The notes: generated by a model not told the origin, from the sequence alone. 64,000 bases of DNA from Celeribacter halophilus (GCF_900114135.1 NZ_FORY01000013.1:1-64000); one strand, 5' to 3'. Counted from the first letter of the stretch, positions 26,560-35,962 are shown. Numbers and translations are program-made.

Positions 26560-27393
26560 TTACTTCTTGGCTTTCTGCGTCTTTTGGGCGGCCTGATAGG
26601 CGTCCCACATGTCCGGTCTGCGCTCTTGGGTGATCTTCTCCGCCATTTTTTGACGCCATTCGGCAATCTTGCCATGATGGCCGGACATCAGAACCTCCGG
26701 AATCGGCAGGCCGCGCCATTCGGCGGGGCGGGTGAATTGCGGATGTTCCAGCAGGCCGTTGGCGTGGCTTTCTTCTTCGATGCTTTCGGCATTTCCCAAG
26801 ACACCGGGCAGGAGGCGCACGGTGGCGTCGATCATGGCTTGCGCGGCAATCTCGCCACCTGTGAGGACGAAATCGCCCAGAGAGACCTCTTCGATCCCGT
26901 AGTGAAAGAGAACGCGGTCATCCACGCCCTCAAACCGGCCACAGATCATCGTGATTCCGCGGGCCTTGGACCAGCGTTTCGCGGTCGCCTGATCAAAGCG
27001 TTTGCCGCGCGGGCTGAGGTAGACCAGAGGCCATTGGGCGCGGTCTTGCGGAGCGCCGTTCATGGCAAAGTCGATGGCATTGCCCATCACATCGGGGCGG
27101 ATCACCATGCCTGCGCCGCCGCCGGCGGGCGTGTCGTCGACATTGCGGTGCTTGCCTTCGCCAAATTCGCGCAGCCGGATTTTCTCCAACTGCCATTTGC
27201 CGTCCTGAAGCGCCTTGCCCGTCAGGCTTTCGCCCAGAACGCCGGGGAAGGCTTCGGGAAAGAGGGTGATAACCTTGGCTTTCCAGACCCCCGCGAGATC
27301 GGGGGTGTTGGTCATCAACTCGCTGGGCTTGAGCGTCGGACGCACGGCGAGACGGCCATGGGATTTCGGGGCGCTGTCCGTCATGTCACTCAC
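26560..27393 (-). CDS. trmD: tRNA (guanine-37-N1)-methyltransferase
   Basis: 277 residues, longer than the usual ~250 because of an N-terminal extension of about 35 residues before the conserved [15 protein letters not shown]. The trefoil-knot SAM site shows [11 protein letters not shown] and G-R-F-E-G-V-D-D-R. It methylates G37 to prevent frameshifting. The ATG at 27393 overlaps the rimM stop (ATGA); an internal start near residue 27 is also possible. Confidence 0.95.
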   Translation of the reverse strand: MSDMTDSAPKSHGRLAVRPTLKPSELMTNTPDLAGVWKAKVITLFPEAFPGVLGESLTGKALQDGKWQLEKIRLREFGEGKHRNVDDTPAGGGAGMVIRPDVMGNAIDFAMNGAPQDRAQWPLVYLSPRGKRFDQATAKRWSKARGITMICGRFEGVDDRVLFHYGIEEVSLGDFVLTGGEIAAQAMIDATVRLLPGVLGNAESIEEESHANGLLEHPQFTRPAEWRGLPIPEVLMSGHHGKIAEWRQKMAEKITQERRPDMWDAYQAAQKTQKAKK

Positions 27394-27899
27394 TCGAACA
27401 GCCCTTCGGGCGGGTCCGCGATGATGCGGCCCGAAGCGAGATCAACGGTGGGCACATTGGCCATTGTGAAGGGCAGAAGGACAGAGGCCTTGAGGTTCGG
27501 CCCATGCACCTCCAGCAAATCGCCTGCGCCGTGATTGAGGACGTTGCGCACCTGTCCCAGTTCCGTGCCGCCCGTGTCGAGCACGGTCAGCCCGATCAGG
27601 TCGGCGTGGTAATACTCGTCGTCGGGCAGGGAGGGCAGGGTGTCACGTTCGGCGAAAAGCGTCACGCCTTTGAGCGCGTCGGCCTCCTCCTTGTTCTCGA
27701 TTCCCTTGATCTGTCCGGCGAACCCGTTCTTGATCGCGCGGGTGAGGGTCAGGTCGAAGGTTCTCGTCCCGTCTTCGGAGGTCAGGGGCGCATAGTCGGC
27801 AATGGCCTCCGGCTCGGCGCAAAAGCTTTTGATCCGCACTTCGCCATGGACGCCATAAGCCCCCGCGATGGCACCGACGATGATCCGCGTGTCAGTCAT
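27390..27899 (-). CDS. rimM: 16S rRNA processing protein RimM
   Basis: 169 residues. RimM N domain ([18 protein letters not shown]) followed by the PRC-barrel part ([22 protein letters not shown]). Binds S19 during 30S maturation. Coupled to trmD by a 4-nt overlap. Confidence 0.95.
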   Translation of the reverse strand: MTDTRIIVGAIAGAYGVHGEVRIKSFCAEPEAIADYAPLTSEDGTRTFDLTLTRAIKNGFAGQIKGIENKEEADALKGVTLFAERDTLPSLPDDEYYHADLIGLTVLDTGGTELGQVRNVLNHGAGDLLEVHGPNLKASVLLPFTMANVPTVDLASGRIIADPPEGLFE

Positions 27900-27977
27900 G
27901 CTTTGCTCTCTGTTTGTTGCCGAAAAATCTTAGATCGTTTCGGAGGAAGTTTGAAGCTCTGGCGTGTTTGCCGGTGT

Positions 27978-28625
27978 TTAGCGGTCCAGAATATCGAGGG
28001 TCGCGTCGCGTGTCTCATAGCCTTGGGTTTGCAACTCCGGCTCGCTCGCGTCATGGTCGGGATAGCCGACGCACAGATAGCCGACCAACGCCCAAGAGGA
28101 GGGCAGGTCGAGATCGGCCTTCAACTGCGCCTGATCGAGACGCGAGACCCAACCCATGCCGATTCCTTCGGCGCGCAGGGCGAGCCAGAATTGCATGATT
28201 GCGGTGGCCACCGAGTATTCGAGCACTTGCGGTATGGACGAGAGGTCCAAAGGATGGTCCTGCGAGGCGGCAGGGTCGCTCAGGACGGCATATTGCACCG
28301 GCGCGTCCTCAAGTCCTTTGAGCTTTTGCGCGGCGAAGCTCTGGGCCGCTTCACCGTCCTGACCGGACAGGGCGGAGATGTTGAATGTCTTGAAATTCCC
28401 GACCACAGCGGCGCGGGCCGCCTCGCTTTTGACCGCGACGAGACGCCAGGGCTGGGTCAGGCTCACGGAGGGCGCGAGGGTGAAGGCCTTGAGGCAGCGC
28501 TCCAGCGCCAGCGGGTTCACGGCGATAGGCTGGAACTTCCGCACATCACGACGCCAGCGCATAAGTTCGGTAAAATCATTACGAAAAGCGGTCGAAAACT
28601 GCCCGAATGCAGCGAGTTTTGTCAT
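27978..28625 (-). CDS. BluB-like 5,6-dimethylbenzimidazole synthase (nitroreductase fold)
   Basis: 215 residues. FMN-binding nitroreductase fold with R-W-R-R-D-V-R-K near residue 23-30, A-P-S-V-S-L-T-Q-P-W-R near 52-62 and G-I-G-M-G-W-V-S-R-L-D, all BluB-like. BluB cleaves reduced FMN to make the lower ligand of vitamin B12. It sits between rpsP and rimM, not with cobalamin genes, so the function needs support; another nitroreductase is the alternative. Confidence 0.75.
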   Translation of the reverse strand: MTKLAAFGQFSTAFRNDFTELMRWRRDVRKFQPIAVNPLALERCLKAFTLAPSVSLTQPWRLVAVKSEAARAAVVGNFKTFNISALSGQDGEAAQSFAAQKLKGLEDAPVQYAVLSDPAASQDHPLDLSSIPQVLEYSVATAIMQFWLALRAEGIGMGWVSRLDQAQLKADLDLPSSWALVGYLCVGYPDHDASEPELQTQGYETRDATLDILDR

Positions 28626-28750
28626 GTCTGTTTTCCAGTGTTGGCTCAGAGATGAAGCGCCATAATGGCTCTGTCGGGATCAAGTCTGATTATGTGCAAT
28701 CGCGCTGTCCAGCGGAAAGCCCTGTTTTTGCCCATATTTGTAGAGCAAAG

Positions 28751-28783
28751 GGAAAAGGCGCAGGTGTTGGACACCTGCGCCTG
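28751..28783 (-). terminator. Rho-independent terminator after rpsP
   Basis: On the minus strand GGCGCAGGTGT pairs perfectly with ACACCTGCGCC around CCA, followed by TTTTCCC, 40 nt past the rpsP stop. Confidence 0.9.
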
Positions 28784-28822
28784 AAAAAGCACGAAGCTCG
28801 CAAGGGATTTCCCTTTGAAGAC

Positions 28823-29209
28823 TTACTCTTCTGCGGCTTCTTCAGCCGGTGCAGCAGCAGCTTCAGCGGCGGCAGCGGCTTTTGCAGCTTTCTCTTCAGC
28901 GCGGTCCTGAGCTTTTTTGCCCGGGACGGCTTTTTTCGGGTTGTTGCGTTCTTTTTTCTCAAGAACACCAGCAGCTTCGAGCATACGGGACACGCGGTCG
29001 GTCGGCTGTGCGCCTTGGCCGAGCCAGTATTGCACGCGCTCCAGATCCATTTTCACGCGATCTTCGCTGTCTTTCGGCAGAAGCGGGTTGTAGGTGCCCA
29101 GCTTCTCGATGAAGCGACCGTCACGCGGCATGCGCGAATCGGAAGCCACGATGCTGTAGAACGGGCGCTTTTTGGAACCGCCGCGGGCGAGACGAATTTT
29201 CATAGCCAT
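28823..29209 (-). CDS. rpsP: 30S ribosomal protein S16
   Basis: 128 residues. Starts [18 protein letters not shown]. The alanine/glutamate-rich C-terminal tail (about residue 95 on) is the alphaproteobacterial extension. Between the chorismate mutase gene and the BluB-like gene. Confidence 0.97.
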   Translation of the reverse strand: MAMKIRLARGGSKKRPFYSIVASDSRMPRDGRFIEKLGTYNPLLPKDSEDRVKMDLERVQYWLGQGAQPTDRVSRMLEAAGVLEKKERNNPKKAVPGKKAQDRAEEKAAKAAAAAEAAAAPAEEAAEE

Positions 29210-29257
29210 GATGTGTTTCTCCTAAGTCTGACTATTGAGCCAAGGTCTTGTAAGTCC

Positions 29258-29557
29258 TTAGCAATCTTGGTGTTTTTCGTGATGGTGGATGACTTCCTGA
29301 ATGATGAATTTCAGGAACTCTTTTGCGAATTCCGGATCGAGGTCCGCGCGTTTTGCGAGGTCTTCGAGACGGGCAATCTGTTTTGCCTCACGCGCCGGAT
29401 CGGACGGCGGAAGGTTGTGTTCGGCCTTGAGTTTCCCCACGGCCTGCGTGTGTTTGAACCGCTCGCCAAGCGTATAGACGAGGATCGCGTCGAGCCGGTC
29501 GATGCTCTCGCGATGCTCTTTGAGCACTTCTGCGGCGCGTTTCTGGGTCTCGTTCAT
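29258..29557 (-). CDS. Chorismate mutase, AroQ type
   Basis: 99 residues. The all-helical AroQ domain shows E-H-R-E-S-I-D-R-L-D-A-I-L-V-Y-T-L-G-E-R (about 13-32) and K-L-K-A-E-H-N-L-P-P. Converts chorismate to prephenate. Start at 29557 has AGGGAGAA upstream. It is monofunctional, without prephenate dehydratase. Lies between a GNAT gene and rpsP on the ffh strand. Confidence 0.88.
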   Translation of the reverse strand: MNETQKRAAEVLKEHRESIDRLDAILVYTLGERFKHTQAVGKLKAEHNLPPSDPAREAKQIARLEDLAKRADLDPEFAKEFLKFIIQEVIHHHEKHQDC

Positions 29558-29581
29558 TGCAGCGTTCTCCCTGCAAAACAT

Positions 29582-29625
29582 CCTGTCGGCATCGCGTCGG
29601 ACAAGCGTCGGACTTCTGTCGGGCA
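29582..29625 (-). repeat. CCGAC repeat, four 11-bp units, copy A
   Basis: Read on the minus strand: TGCCCGACAGA, AGTCCGACGCT, TGTCCGACGCG, ATGCCGACAGG. Four CCGAC cores spaced exactly 11 bp. It lies between the GNAT gene stop and the chorismate mutase start. A second array with the same first and last units is at 61681-61724 on the plus strand. Confidence 0.8.
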
Positions 29626-29645
29626 TGTGGGGCGGAACATACGGG

Positions 29646-30194
29646 TCATGCGTAGGCCTCCATACCACCGTCTTGCAGGACGTCGATGGTGGGGTGACGG
29701 TAGACAACGGTTTGCGCAAGGCTCTCGCCATCAGGGCGCGCGGCGGTGTCGTCGCGCACGGCGCCGAGCCGTTCGGCCAGAGCGATGGAGCGCGTGTTCT
29801 TCGGATCGATATAGGACACAAGCGTGTCGCGCCCCATCTCGACATAGGCATAATCACGGGCGGCCATCGCGGCCTCTGCGGCAAAGCCGTGCCCTTCGGC
29901 CTCGGAGGTGAGCATCCAGCCCAGTTCCAACTCGGGGAAATGGTCAGGCTTCAACAGAGCGACCTGCCCGATGAACTTTCCGTCCTCAAGCCGTTCCACC
30001 GCCCAAGCGCCATGACCGAACAGCTGCCATTGCGCCACATCGGAGCAAAAGCTGAACCACGCCTGACGACGCTGCAACTGTCCCATGTAGCTGGCGCGAT
30101 CCGAGGAGAAGACATCGGCGTAGGCATCGAAATCGTCGATCCTGTGCGCGCGCAATCTCAGGCGCTGGGTTTCTATGGTGGGGGCGAGGGTCAT
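29646..30194 (-). CDS. GNAT-family N-acetyltransferase (RimJ/RimL type)
   Basis: 182 residues. E-T-Q-R-L-R-L-R-A at the start and the acetyl-CoA-binding region near residue 100-115 (S-E-A-E-G-H-G-F-A-A-E-A) with N-T-R-S-I-A-L-A-E-R-L-G-A fit Acetyltransf_3. The substrate could be a protein N-terminus or small amine. Begins 2 nt after the ffh stop, so it is cotranscribed with ffh. Confidence 0.85.
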   Translation of the reverse strand: MTLAPTIETQRLRLRAHRIDDFDAYADVFSSDRASYMGQLQRRQAWFSFCSDVAQWQLFGHGAWAVERLEDGKFIGQVALLKPDHFPELELGWMLTSEAEGHGFAAEAAMAARDYAYVEMGRDTLVSYIDPKNTRSIALAERLGAVRDDTAARPDGESLAQTVVYRHPTIDVLQDGGMEAYA

Positions 30195-30196
30195 GT

Positions 30197-31699
30197 TTAT
30201 TTCTTTTTCCCGAAGCCCGAGAGGCCCGGCGGCAAAGCGCCACCCAGACCCGGCAGGCCACCCATGCCCTTGGGCATCGCGCCGCCCAGAGCTTTGGTCG
30301 CTTCGGCCATCTTGGACGGGTCCATGTCCTCAAGCCCTTGCGGGCCGCCTTTGCCCATCATGCCTTTGAGCGCCTGTTTGAACATGCCGCCCTTCATCTT
30401 GCTCATCTTCTTCATGGCATCCGACATCTGGCGGTGCATTTTGATGAGCTGGTTCAATTCGGAAACCTCAAGGCCAGCACCTTTGGCGATCCGCTTCTTG
30501 CGCGAGGCTTGCAGAATCTGCGGATTGGCACGCTCTTTCTTGGTCATCGAGTTGATGAGCGCGATCTGGCGTTTGAACACGCTGTCGTCGAATCCGCTTT
30601 GCTTGATCTGGGCGGCGGCTTTTTTCATGCCCGGCATCATGCCCATGATGCTTTCCATGCCGCCCATCTTCTGCATCTGCTCAAGCTGCATCTTCATGTC
30701 GTTCATGTTGAAGCGACCTTTGGCAAAGCGCCGCGCCATCTTTTCGGCCTGTTCAGCCTCGATGGTGTCCTGCGCTTTTTCCACGAGCGCGACAATGTCG
30801 CCCATGCCAAGGATGCGGCCCGCAACGCGGTCGGGATGGAACTCTTCGAGCGCGTCCATCTTTTCGCCCAGACCGACGAATTTGATCGGCTTGCCGGTGA
30901 CCGCACGCATGGAGAGCGCCGCACCGCCGCGACCGTCCCCGTCCATACGGGTCAGCACAACGCCGGAAATGCCGATGCGCCCGTCGAAATTCTCTGCCGT
31001 ATGCACAGCATCCTGACCGGTCAGGCCATCGACCACCAGCAGCGTCTCACGCGGGGAGGTGATCGCTTTGACTTCCTCGACCTCGGCCATAAGCGTGTCG
31101 TCGATGGACAGGCGGCCCGCCGTGTCGAGCATATAGACATCATAGCCCGCCATAGAGGCCTGTTGCTTGGCGCGTTTGGCGATATCTGCGGGGCTTTGAC
31201 CCGGCACGATGGGCAGGGTGTCGACGCCGATCTGTTCGCCCAGCACCTTGAGCTGGTCCATAGCCGCCGGACGGTAAACGTCGAGCGAGGCCATGAGCAC
31301 ACGCTTGCCGTGCTTTTCTTTTAGGCGCTTGGCGAGTTTCGCCGTGGTGGTGGTTTTACCGCCACCTTGCAGACCGACCATGAGAATCGGTGCGGGCGGG
31401 TTATCCACCTTGAGCGTGCCGATGTCGGTTTCGTCACCTTGCAGCACATGCACCAACTCGTCATGCACGATCTTGACGACCTGCTGACCCGGTGTGACGG
31501 ATTTGGTGACGGCCTGTCCGGTGGCTTTTTCTGTGACGGCTTTGACGAAGTCGCGCGCGACGGGCAGCGACACGTCCGCTTCCAGCAGGGCGACGCGGAC
31601 TTCGCGCAGCGCGGTTTTCACATCGTCTTCAGACAGGGCACCTTGTTTGGTGAGCTTGTCGAAGACGCCGGAAAGGCGATCAGACAGATTTTCAAACAT
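30197..31699 (-). CDS. ffh: Signal recognition particle protein Ffh
   Basis: 500 residues. N domain, then the SRP GTPase with G-L-Q-G-G-G-K-T-T-T-T-A (G1), D-T-A-G-R-L (G3) and L-T-R-M-D-G-D-G-R-G-G (G4 region), then the methionine-rich M domain that binds signal peptides and 4.5S RNA, ending in glycine/proline-rich sequence. Start 31699 (M-F-E-N-L-S-D-R) with AGGAG. Acts with FtsY in cotranslational targeting. Confidence 0.97.
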   Translation of the reverse strand: MFENLSDRLSGVFDKLTKQGALSEDDVKTALREVRVALLEADVSLPVARDFVKAVTEKATGQAVTKSVTPGQQVVKIVHDELVHVLQGDETDIGTLKVDNPPAPILMVGLQGGGKTTTTAKLAKRLKEKHGKRVLMASLDVYRPAAMDQLKVLGEQIGVDTLPIVPGQSPADIAKRAKQQASMAGYDVYMLDTAGRLSIDDTLMAEVEEVKAITSPRETLLVVDGLTGQDAVHTAENFDGRIGISGVVLTRMDGDGRGGAALSMRAVTGKPIKFVGLGEKMDALEEFHPDRVAGRILGMGDIVALVEKAQDTIEAEQAEKMARRFAKGRFNMNDMKMQLEQMQKMGGMESIMGMMPGMKKAAAQIKQSGFDDSVFKRQIALINSMTKKERANPQILQASRKKRIAKGAGLEVSELNQLIKMHRQMSDAMKKMSKMKGGMFKQALKGMMGKGGPQGLEDMDPSKMAEATKALGGAMPKGMGGLPGLGGALPPGLSGFGKKK

Positions 31700-32053
31700 G
31701 GGCCGTTCTCCTGTTTGCGCCCTGTGGAATGACCCGTTCAAAGGGTGTCCGGCGGGCAGGGGCCGTTGACGATATGCTCCATCTGGGGACGAAGCGGCGA
31801 ATGTGAACCCCGTTCAATGCACCTTGGCCCCCGTGGGCGTATAACGCTGACGGGGGGCGATCCTGGCATTTAGCCTGAGGACCGGAAGATGCACACTTCC
31901 GGGAAATTTGATCCGCTCTCTACGCGCGTGACTGCGGTGAGTCAAGTCAAAGCGCACGGGCAGCGCATGGGTGGGGCCGCAGCAATCGCTCTGGAATGTC
32001 CGGTCCCGCGCGCTAGACTTGTGGCAAGGCCCGCTCGGGAGGATATACGATAG
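31700..32053 (-). promoter_or_regulatory. Structured ffh upstream region
   Basis: 354 bp without a gene. On the minus strand two strong stems occur: CCGGAAG (31896-31902) with CTTCCGG (31882-31888) around 7 nt, and CCCCCGT with ACGGGGG (31828-31857) enclosing an inner CGT/ACG. A small TGAAC/GTTCA stem follows near 31804-31816. Comparative work has proposed a conserved alphaproteobacterial ffh leader RNA; whether this is it was not tested. The promoter of the plus-strand glycosyltransferase gene must also lie here. Confidence 0.45.
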
Positions 32054-32872
32054 ATGCAAGACTTACAGAACACCGCGTCGGAGCAGGGCCATGTGACCTG
32101 TGGCGTGCTTTGTGTTGCGAGTGGGGCGGACTATGTCGATCTGGCGATCCAGTCGGCGCGGTCCTTGCGCGAACACGAGCCGGAGATCGCGATTGATCTG
32201 GTGACAGACCTGCCGGAGAACCTGCCGGCCGGTCTCTTTGATCGGGTCACGGCGCGATACGACATGCACGAGCGCGAAAAGCTGCGCGCCATGCCGCAGT
32301 CGCGTTTCGAGCGCACGTTATATGTCGACAGCGATACGATCTTTGTGGCGCCTCTGGGGGATCTCTTTGGCATTCTCGACCGGTTCGACTGTGCGCTCTG
32401 TCATGATGTGCGCCGTGACTGGTCGCTGATCCGGCAGGGGCGGGACCATGTGACGCCCTATGCCTTTCCGCAGCACAACTCCGGCGTCTTTCTCTACCGG
32501 CGCAGCCCTGTGATGCTGGCGTTTCTCAGGGAGTGGGCCGAGAGGTTTTTTGCCGATGACACTGTGTTGCGCGATCAGATCATCCTCAAAGACATGCTCT
32601 GGGAGAGTGATCTGCGTTATTATGTATTGCCGCCGGAGTTCAACCTGCGCCGTGTGACGGTGCTTGATGCGTGGGAGCCTCTGGATGCGGTGCCGACCAT
32701 TGTGCATTCGCACCGGTTTCAGGACCACATGCGCGGGCGCGGGGCGCGGATTGCGACACTTGAGGCTTTGCTGGAGGTGGAACGTGCGGCGTTGAAAGCG
32801 GAGTGGCGCGGCGATTTGCCGGAGGCGGCGGAGCAGTGGGCGGAATTAAGAAACCCGCAACGCGCAAAATAG
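32054..32872 (+). CDS. Putative GT8-like glycosyltransferase
   Basis: 272 residues. Contains the metal-binding D-x-D (L-Y-V-D-S-D-T-I-F-V-A-P, about 91-102), P-Q-H-N-S-G-V-F-L-Y-R-R near 138-148 and a C-terminal H-S-H-R-F, typical of nucleotide-diphospho-sugar transferases. No membrane segment. Substrate unknown. No neighbouring polysaccharide genes. Confidence 0.7.
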   Translation: MQDLQNTASEQGHVTCGVLCVASGADYVDLAIQSARSLREHEPEIAIDLVTDLPENLPAGLFDRVTARYDMHEREKLRAMPQSRFERTLYVDSDTIFVAPLGDLFGILDRFDCALCHDVRRDWSLIRQGRDHVTPYAFPQHNSGVFLYRRSPVMLAFLREWAERFFADDTVLRDQIILKDMLWESDLRYYVLPPEFNLRRVTVLDAWEPLDAVPTIVHSHRFQDHMRGRGARIATLEALLEVERAALKAEWRGDLPEAAEQWAELRNPQRAK

Positions 32873-32939
32873 CTTGCAATTTCCAACAGACAGCAGGATG
32901 ATCCGCGCAAATTGTTCTTTTGCGCACATGAGGTCGCCA

Positions 32940-33836
32940 ATGTCCGTCGAAAACTGGGATGAGTTCCGCACTGCCTTTCAGGTTGCCAAAATGGGCACCG
33001 TGTCCGGCGCGGCTCAGGCGCTGGGCGTCCACCACGCTACGGTGATCCGTCATATTGATGCGCTGGAATCCCGTTTGGGGGTCAAGCTCTTCCAACGCCA
33101 CGCGCGCGGCTACACGCCGACCGAGGCGGGGCTGGACGTGTTGAAAGTCGCGCAAACCACCGATGACCAACTGTCGCAGCTTGTCTCGCGCATCAAGGGA
33201 CGCGGAGAAGAGGTTGCGGGCGAACTGGTTGTCACCTCGCTGCCGGGGATGGGGCCGCTTCTGGCGCCGGTTCTGGCCGAGTTCCAGCGCGAGCATCCGG
33301 CGCTGTCCGTGCGCTATCTCACCGGCGAGCGGGTGTTCCGGCTGGAATATGGCGAGGCCCATGTTGCCATTCGTGCAGGTCGCCCGCCGCAAGAGCCGGA
33401 CAATGTGGTGCAGCCCTTCTACAGTCAGGACATCGGGCTCTATGCCCACAAGCGCTATTTCGACACCTATGGCGAGCCGCAGGGCGAAGGGGACGCGCTG
33501 ACGCAGGAATTGCGCTTTATCTCGCTGGACGACAGCCACTCGCGTGCGCCTTTCGTGATCTGGATCAACGAGAATGTCCCTGCGAGCAACGTGGTCTTCC
33601 GCACCTCCGACATGGGCGCGATGAATGACGCCATCAACGCGGGCGCAGGCGTCGGGTTCATGCCGACATGGATGGCGCATGGCCGCGAGAACATCAGGGA
33701 AATCCTGCCGGCCAGACCTGAATGGGGCAGCCAGAACTGGATTGTCACCCATGTCGACCTGCACCGGACGCCGAAGGTGCAGGCATTTCTCACCTTCCTC
33801 AAGGCGCGGGCCAAGGAATGGCCCGGCGCGAAGTAA
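32940..33836 (+). CDS. LysR-family transcriptional regulator
   Basis: 298 residues. N-terminal winged HTH (F-Q-V-A-K-M-G-T-V-S-G-A-A-Q-A-L-G-V-H-H-A-T-V, about 13-35) and a LysR substrate domain from about 90. Start ATG 32940 (M-S-V-E-N-W). The target is unknown; no divergent partner, the next gene is a DMT exporter on the same strand 263 bp away. Confidence 0.87.
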   Translation: MSVENWDEFRTAFQVAKMGTVSGAAQALGVHHATVIRHIDALESRLGVKLFQRHARGYTPTEAGLDVLKVAQTTDDQLSQLVSRIKGRGEEVAGELVVTSLPGMGPLLAPVLAEFQREHPALSVRYLTGERVFRLEYGEAHVAIRAGRPPQEPDNVVQPFYSQDIGLYAHKRYFDTYGEPQGEGDALTQELRFISLDDSHSRAPFVIWINENVPASNVVFRTSDMGAMNDAINAGAGVGFMPTWMAHGRENIREILPARPEWGSQNWIVTHVDLHRTPKVQAFLTFLKARAKEWPGAK

Positions 33837-34099
33837 CCACCTCACGCACCGCTTGAATGTTGCTTGACGGAATTTGCGCCCGACATGTGCGCAAGCGGGC
33901 AGTGGACCTGTGCCCGCTCTGCCGTTAAAGCCTCTTTCAGCTGTCCCGCGCCACAAGGTTTCGGGGCCTGTGCCATACACTTATTCACGCAACATATTGA
34001 TGTCGCGGCCTTTCACGTCCGGCAGGGCTTCCGGTCCGGTGTGAAAACCTTTAGATGGCGCAAGATTTTAGAAAATGTCCTGAGAGGGAGCTTTTGCCC

Positions 34100-34999
34100 G
34101 TGCCCCATATTGCCGCAGCCAAAGATCGCCGGAACGGCCATCTGGCGATGTTGACCTTTTCCTGTCTTGTTGCCGGGTCTTTTTCCCTCGGCGCGATGGC
34201 GGCCAATGAAATCACGCCTCTGGCGCTCAACGGCGTGCGCTTTGTCGCAGCGGCGATTTTTGTGGGCATCATGGCGATGGCCACGGGCGGCATCCCGCGT
34301 GCTTCGCTGCGCCAGCCGTGGCGCTACGCCATTCTGGGCGGCATCTTCGCGCTCTACTTCGTGATGATGTTTGTTGGCCTGAAAACCGCCGAACCGGTCT
34401 CTGCCTCTGCCGTTTTCACCCTGACACCGCTTCTTGCGGCTGGGTTCGGCTATCTGATCATGCGCCAGATCACCACGCGCCGCATCGCCCTTGCGCTGGC
34501 CACAGGTGCGGTGGGCGCGCTCTGGGTGATCTTTCGCGGCGATATTCATGCCTTTCTGGCCTTTCACATCGGACGCGGGGAGGCGCTCTATTTCATCGGC
34601 GTCGTGGCCCATGCGCTCTACACGCCGCTGGTGCCGCGACTGCATCGGGGCGAACGCACGCTGGTGTTCACCTTCTTCATCCTGTCCGCCGCCTCGCTTG
34701 CGATCCTGTTGCTGGGCTGGCGGGATGTGGTCGAGACCGACTGGGCCCATCTTCCGGCCATCGTCTGGATCGCGCTGGGCTATATCACCGTCTTTGCCAC
34801 CACCACCTCGGCAACGCTTCTGGCCTATGCCTCTGTGCGACTGGCGGCGGCCAAGGTCATGGCCTACACCTATCTCGTGCCCTCATGGGTGATCATCTGG
34901 GAAATCCTTCTGGGCCACGGCACGCCGCCTGCGCTGGTCTTCGGCGGGATCGGCCTGACGGTTCTGGCGCTCTATCTTCTGTTGAAGCACGAAGCCTGA
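34100..34999 (+). CDS. DMT-family (EamA) metabolite exporter
   Basis: 299 residues with about ten transmembrane helices in two EamA repeats. P-L-A-L-N-G-V-R-F-V-A-A-A-I-F follows the second helix start, and A-Y-T-Y-L-V-P-S-W-V-I-I-W-E is the second-repeat signature. GTG at 34100 is preferred (GAGAGGGAG 8 nt upstream) over ATG 34055. Substrate unknown. Confidence 0.85.
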   Translation: MPHIAAAKDRRNGHLAMLTFSCLVAGSFSLGAMAANEITPLALNGVRFVAAAIFVGIMAMATGGIPRASLRQPWRYAILGGIFALYFVMMFVGLKTAEPVSASAVFTLTPLLAAGFGYLIMRQITTRRIALALATGAVGALWVIFRGDIHAFLAFHIGRGEALYFIGVVAHALYTPLVPRLHRGERTLVFTFFILSAASLAILLLGWRDVVETDWAHLPAIVWIALGYITVFATTTSATLLAYASVRLAAAKVMAYTYLVPSWVIIWEILLGHGTPPALVFGGIGLTVLALYLLLKHEA

Positions 35000-35038
35000 C
35001 GCTAAGCCTGATACAGGGTCAGGCGCGGCGGCCAAAGG

Positions 35039-35368
35039 TTACGCCCCGTCTGACAGTTCGCGCTCCAGAAACCGTTCCAGCCCGTCGAGATCAATCTCCT
35101 CGAACTGGCCAAACCCCTGCATCCAGACCGACGCGGCGCGCATGGCGTCCGGCTCCAGCTTGCACCATTTCACCCGCCCACGCTTTTCCTGCGCGATCAG
35201 TCCGGCGCGGGTCAGAATGGAAAGGTGTTTGGAAACTGCGGCCAGAGACATCTCGAAAGGCTCGGCCACATCCGTGACCGCCATGTCATCTTCCAGAAGC
35301 ATCATCAGGATCGCCCGACGGGTCGGGTCGCCGAGGGCTGCGAAGATGAGGTCGAGATCATGTGCCAT
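35039..35368 (-). CDS. ArsR-family transcriptional regulator
   Basis: 109 residues from ATG 35368. Winged HTH with G-D-P-T-R-R-A-I-L-M-M-L and the recognition helix M-S-L-A-A-V-S-K-H-L-S-I-L-T-R-A-G-L-I. No metal-binding cysteine motif C-x-C is present in the helix, so it is unlikely to be an arsenic or cadmium sensor. A longer frame to 35407 is possible. Convergent with the DMT gene. Confidence 0.85.
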   Translation of the reverse strand: MAHDLDLIFAALGDPTRRAILMMLLEDDMAVTDVAEPFEMSLAAVSKHLSILTRAGLIAQEKRGRVKWCKLEPDAMRAASVWMQGFGQFEEIDLDGLERFLERELSDGA

Positions 35369-35471
35369 GTGTTTGCGATAGGAGGAAGCGCGGCTTTGGT
35401 CAACCATCTGGTTGAATAACGAAAACGAGAGCGTTTTGCGCTAACGGCGATGCCTTGCGGGGCAGGGCGGT

Positions 35472-35501
35472 TTTCTGATGGTGAAAATACTCAATGAAAA
35501 C
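35472..35501 (+). repeat. TTTCTGATGGT/AAATACTC intergenic repeat, copy 1
   Basis: Matches two other intergenic copies at 42693 and 47107: TTTCTGATGGT, 1-4 variable bases, AAATACTCA. This copy ends AATGAAAAC, similar to copy 3 (AATAAAAAC). Confidence 0.6.
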
Positions 35502-35538
35502 AACGCCATATGTCACGCGCCAAGGCTTCAATTCCACA

Positions 35539-35566
35539 TTGACTCTAAACGCCCTCCCGCATAGCT
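35539..35566 (+). promoter_or_regulatory. Possible atpI-atpF promoter
   Basis: TTGACT (35539-35544) and ATAGCT (35561-35566) with a 16-bp spacer, 32 bp before the atpI start. Plausible sigma-70-type promoter by sequence only. Confidence 0.4.
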
Positions 35567-35597
35567 TGCCCGCAAATGACCGCAGGGGGCTTTTCAT

Positions 35598-35960
35598 ATG
35601 TCCGAACCGCATGATCCCAAGCGTTTGCACGCTTTGGAAGAGCGGCTCGCGAAGATGAAAGAGGCGCAGAAGCCGAAAACCTCCCGCGGGGAAGAGCACT
35701 TTTCCCAAGCCAATATGGCATGGCGGATGGTGACGGAACTAGTGGCCGGTCTGTTGATCGGTTTTGGCATGGGGTTCGGCTTGGACAAGCTGTTGGGGAC
35801 TTCCCCGCTTTTCCTCGTGCTGTTTATCGGATTTGGTCTCGCGGCCGGCGTCAAAACCATGATGCGCACGGCGAAAGAGATCGAGAGGGGCCAGATCGCC
35901 GAACAGGCGGCGGCCAATGAGACGAACGCGGGGACACCCGCACCTGATGAGAGGGATTGA
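35598..35960 (+). CDS. atpI: ATP synthase protein I (AtpI)
   Basis: 120 residues. Two membrane helices (about 46-63 and 70-88) with the AtpI/Atp1 signature [17 protein letters not shown]. Assists c-ring assembly. First gene of the F0 cluster; its stop lies just before the atpB start. Confidence 0.9.
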   Translation: MSEPHDPKRLHALEERLAKMKEAQKPKTSRGEEHFSQANMAWRMVTELVAGLLIGFGMGFGLDKLLGTSPLFLVLFIGFGLAAGVKTMMRTAKEIERGQIAEQAAANETNAGTPAPDERD

Positions 35961-35962
35961 AC

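Noticed and set aside
25909-27534. 541-codon plus-strand open frame antisense to rplS and trmD
   Set aside because: It lies opposite two certain genes, has no ribosome site and no recognisable domain; a by-product of high-GC codon use.
31864-31903. Sequence resembling the 4.5S RNA core near ffh (GGACCGGAAG)
   Set aside because: The conserved GGAAGCAGCC tetraloop/internal loop of SRP RNA is missing, so it is not ffs.
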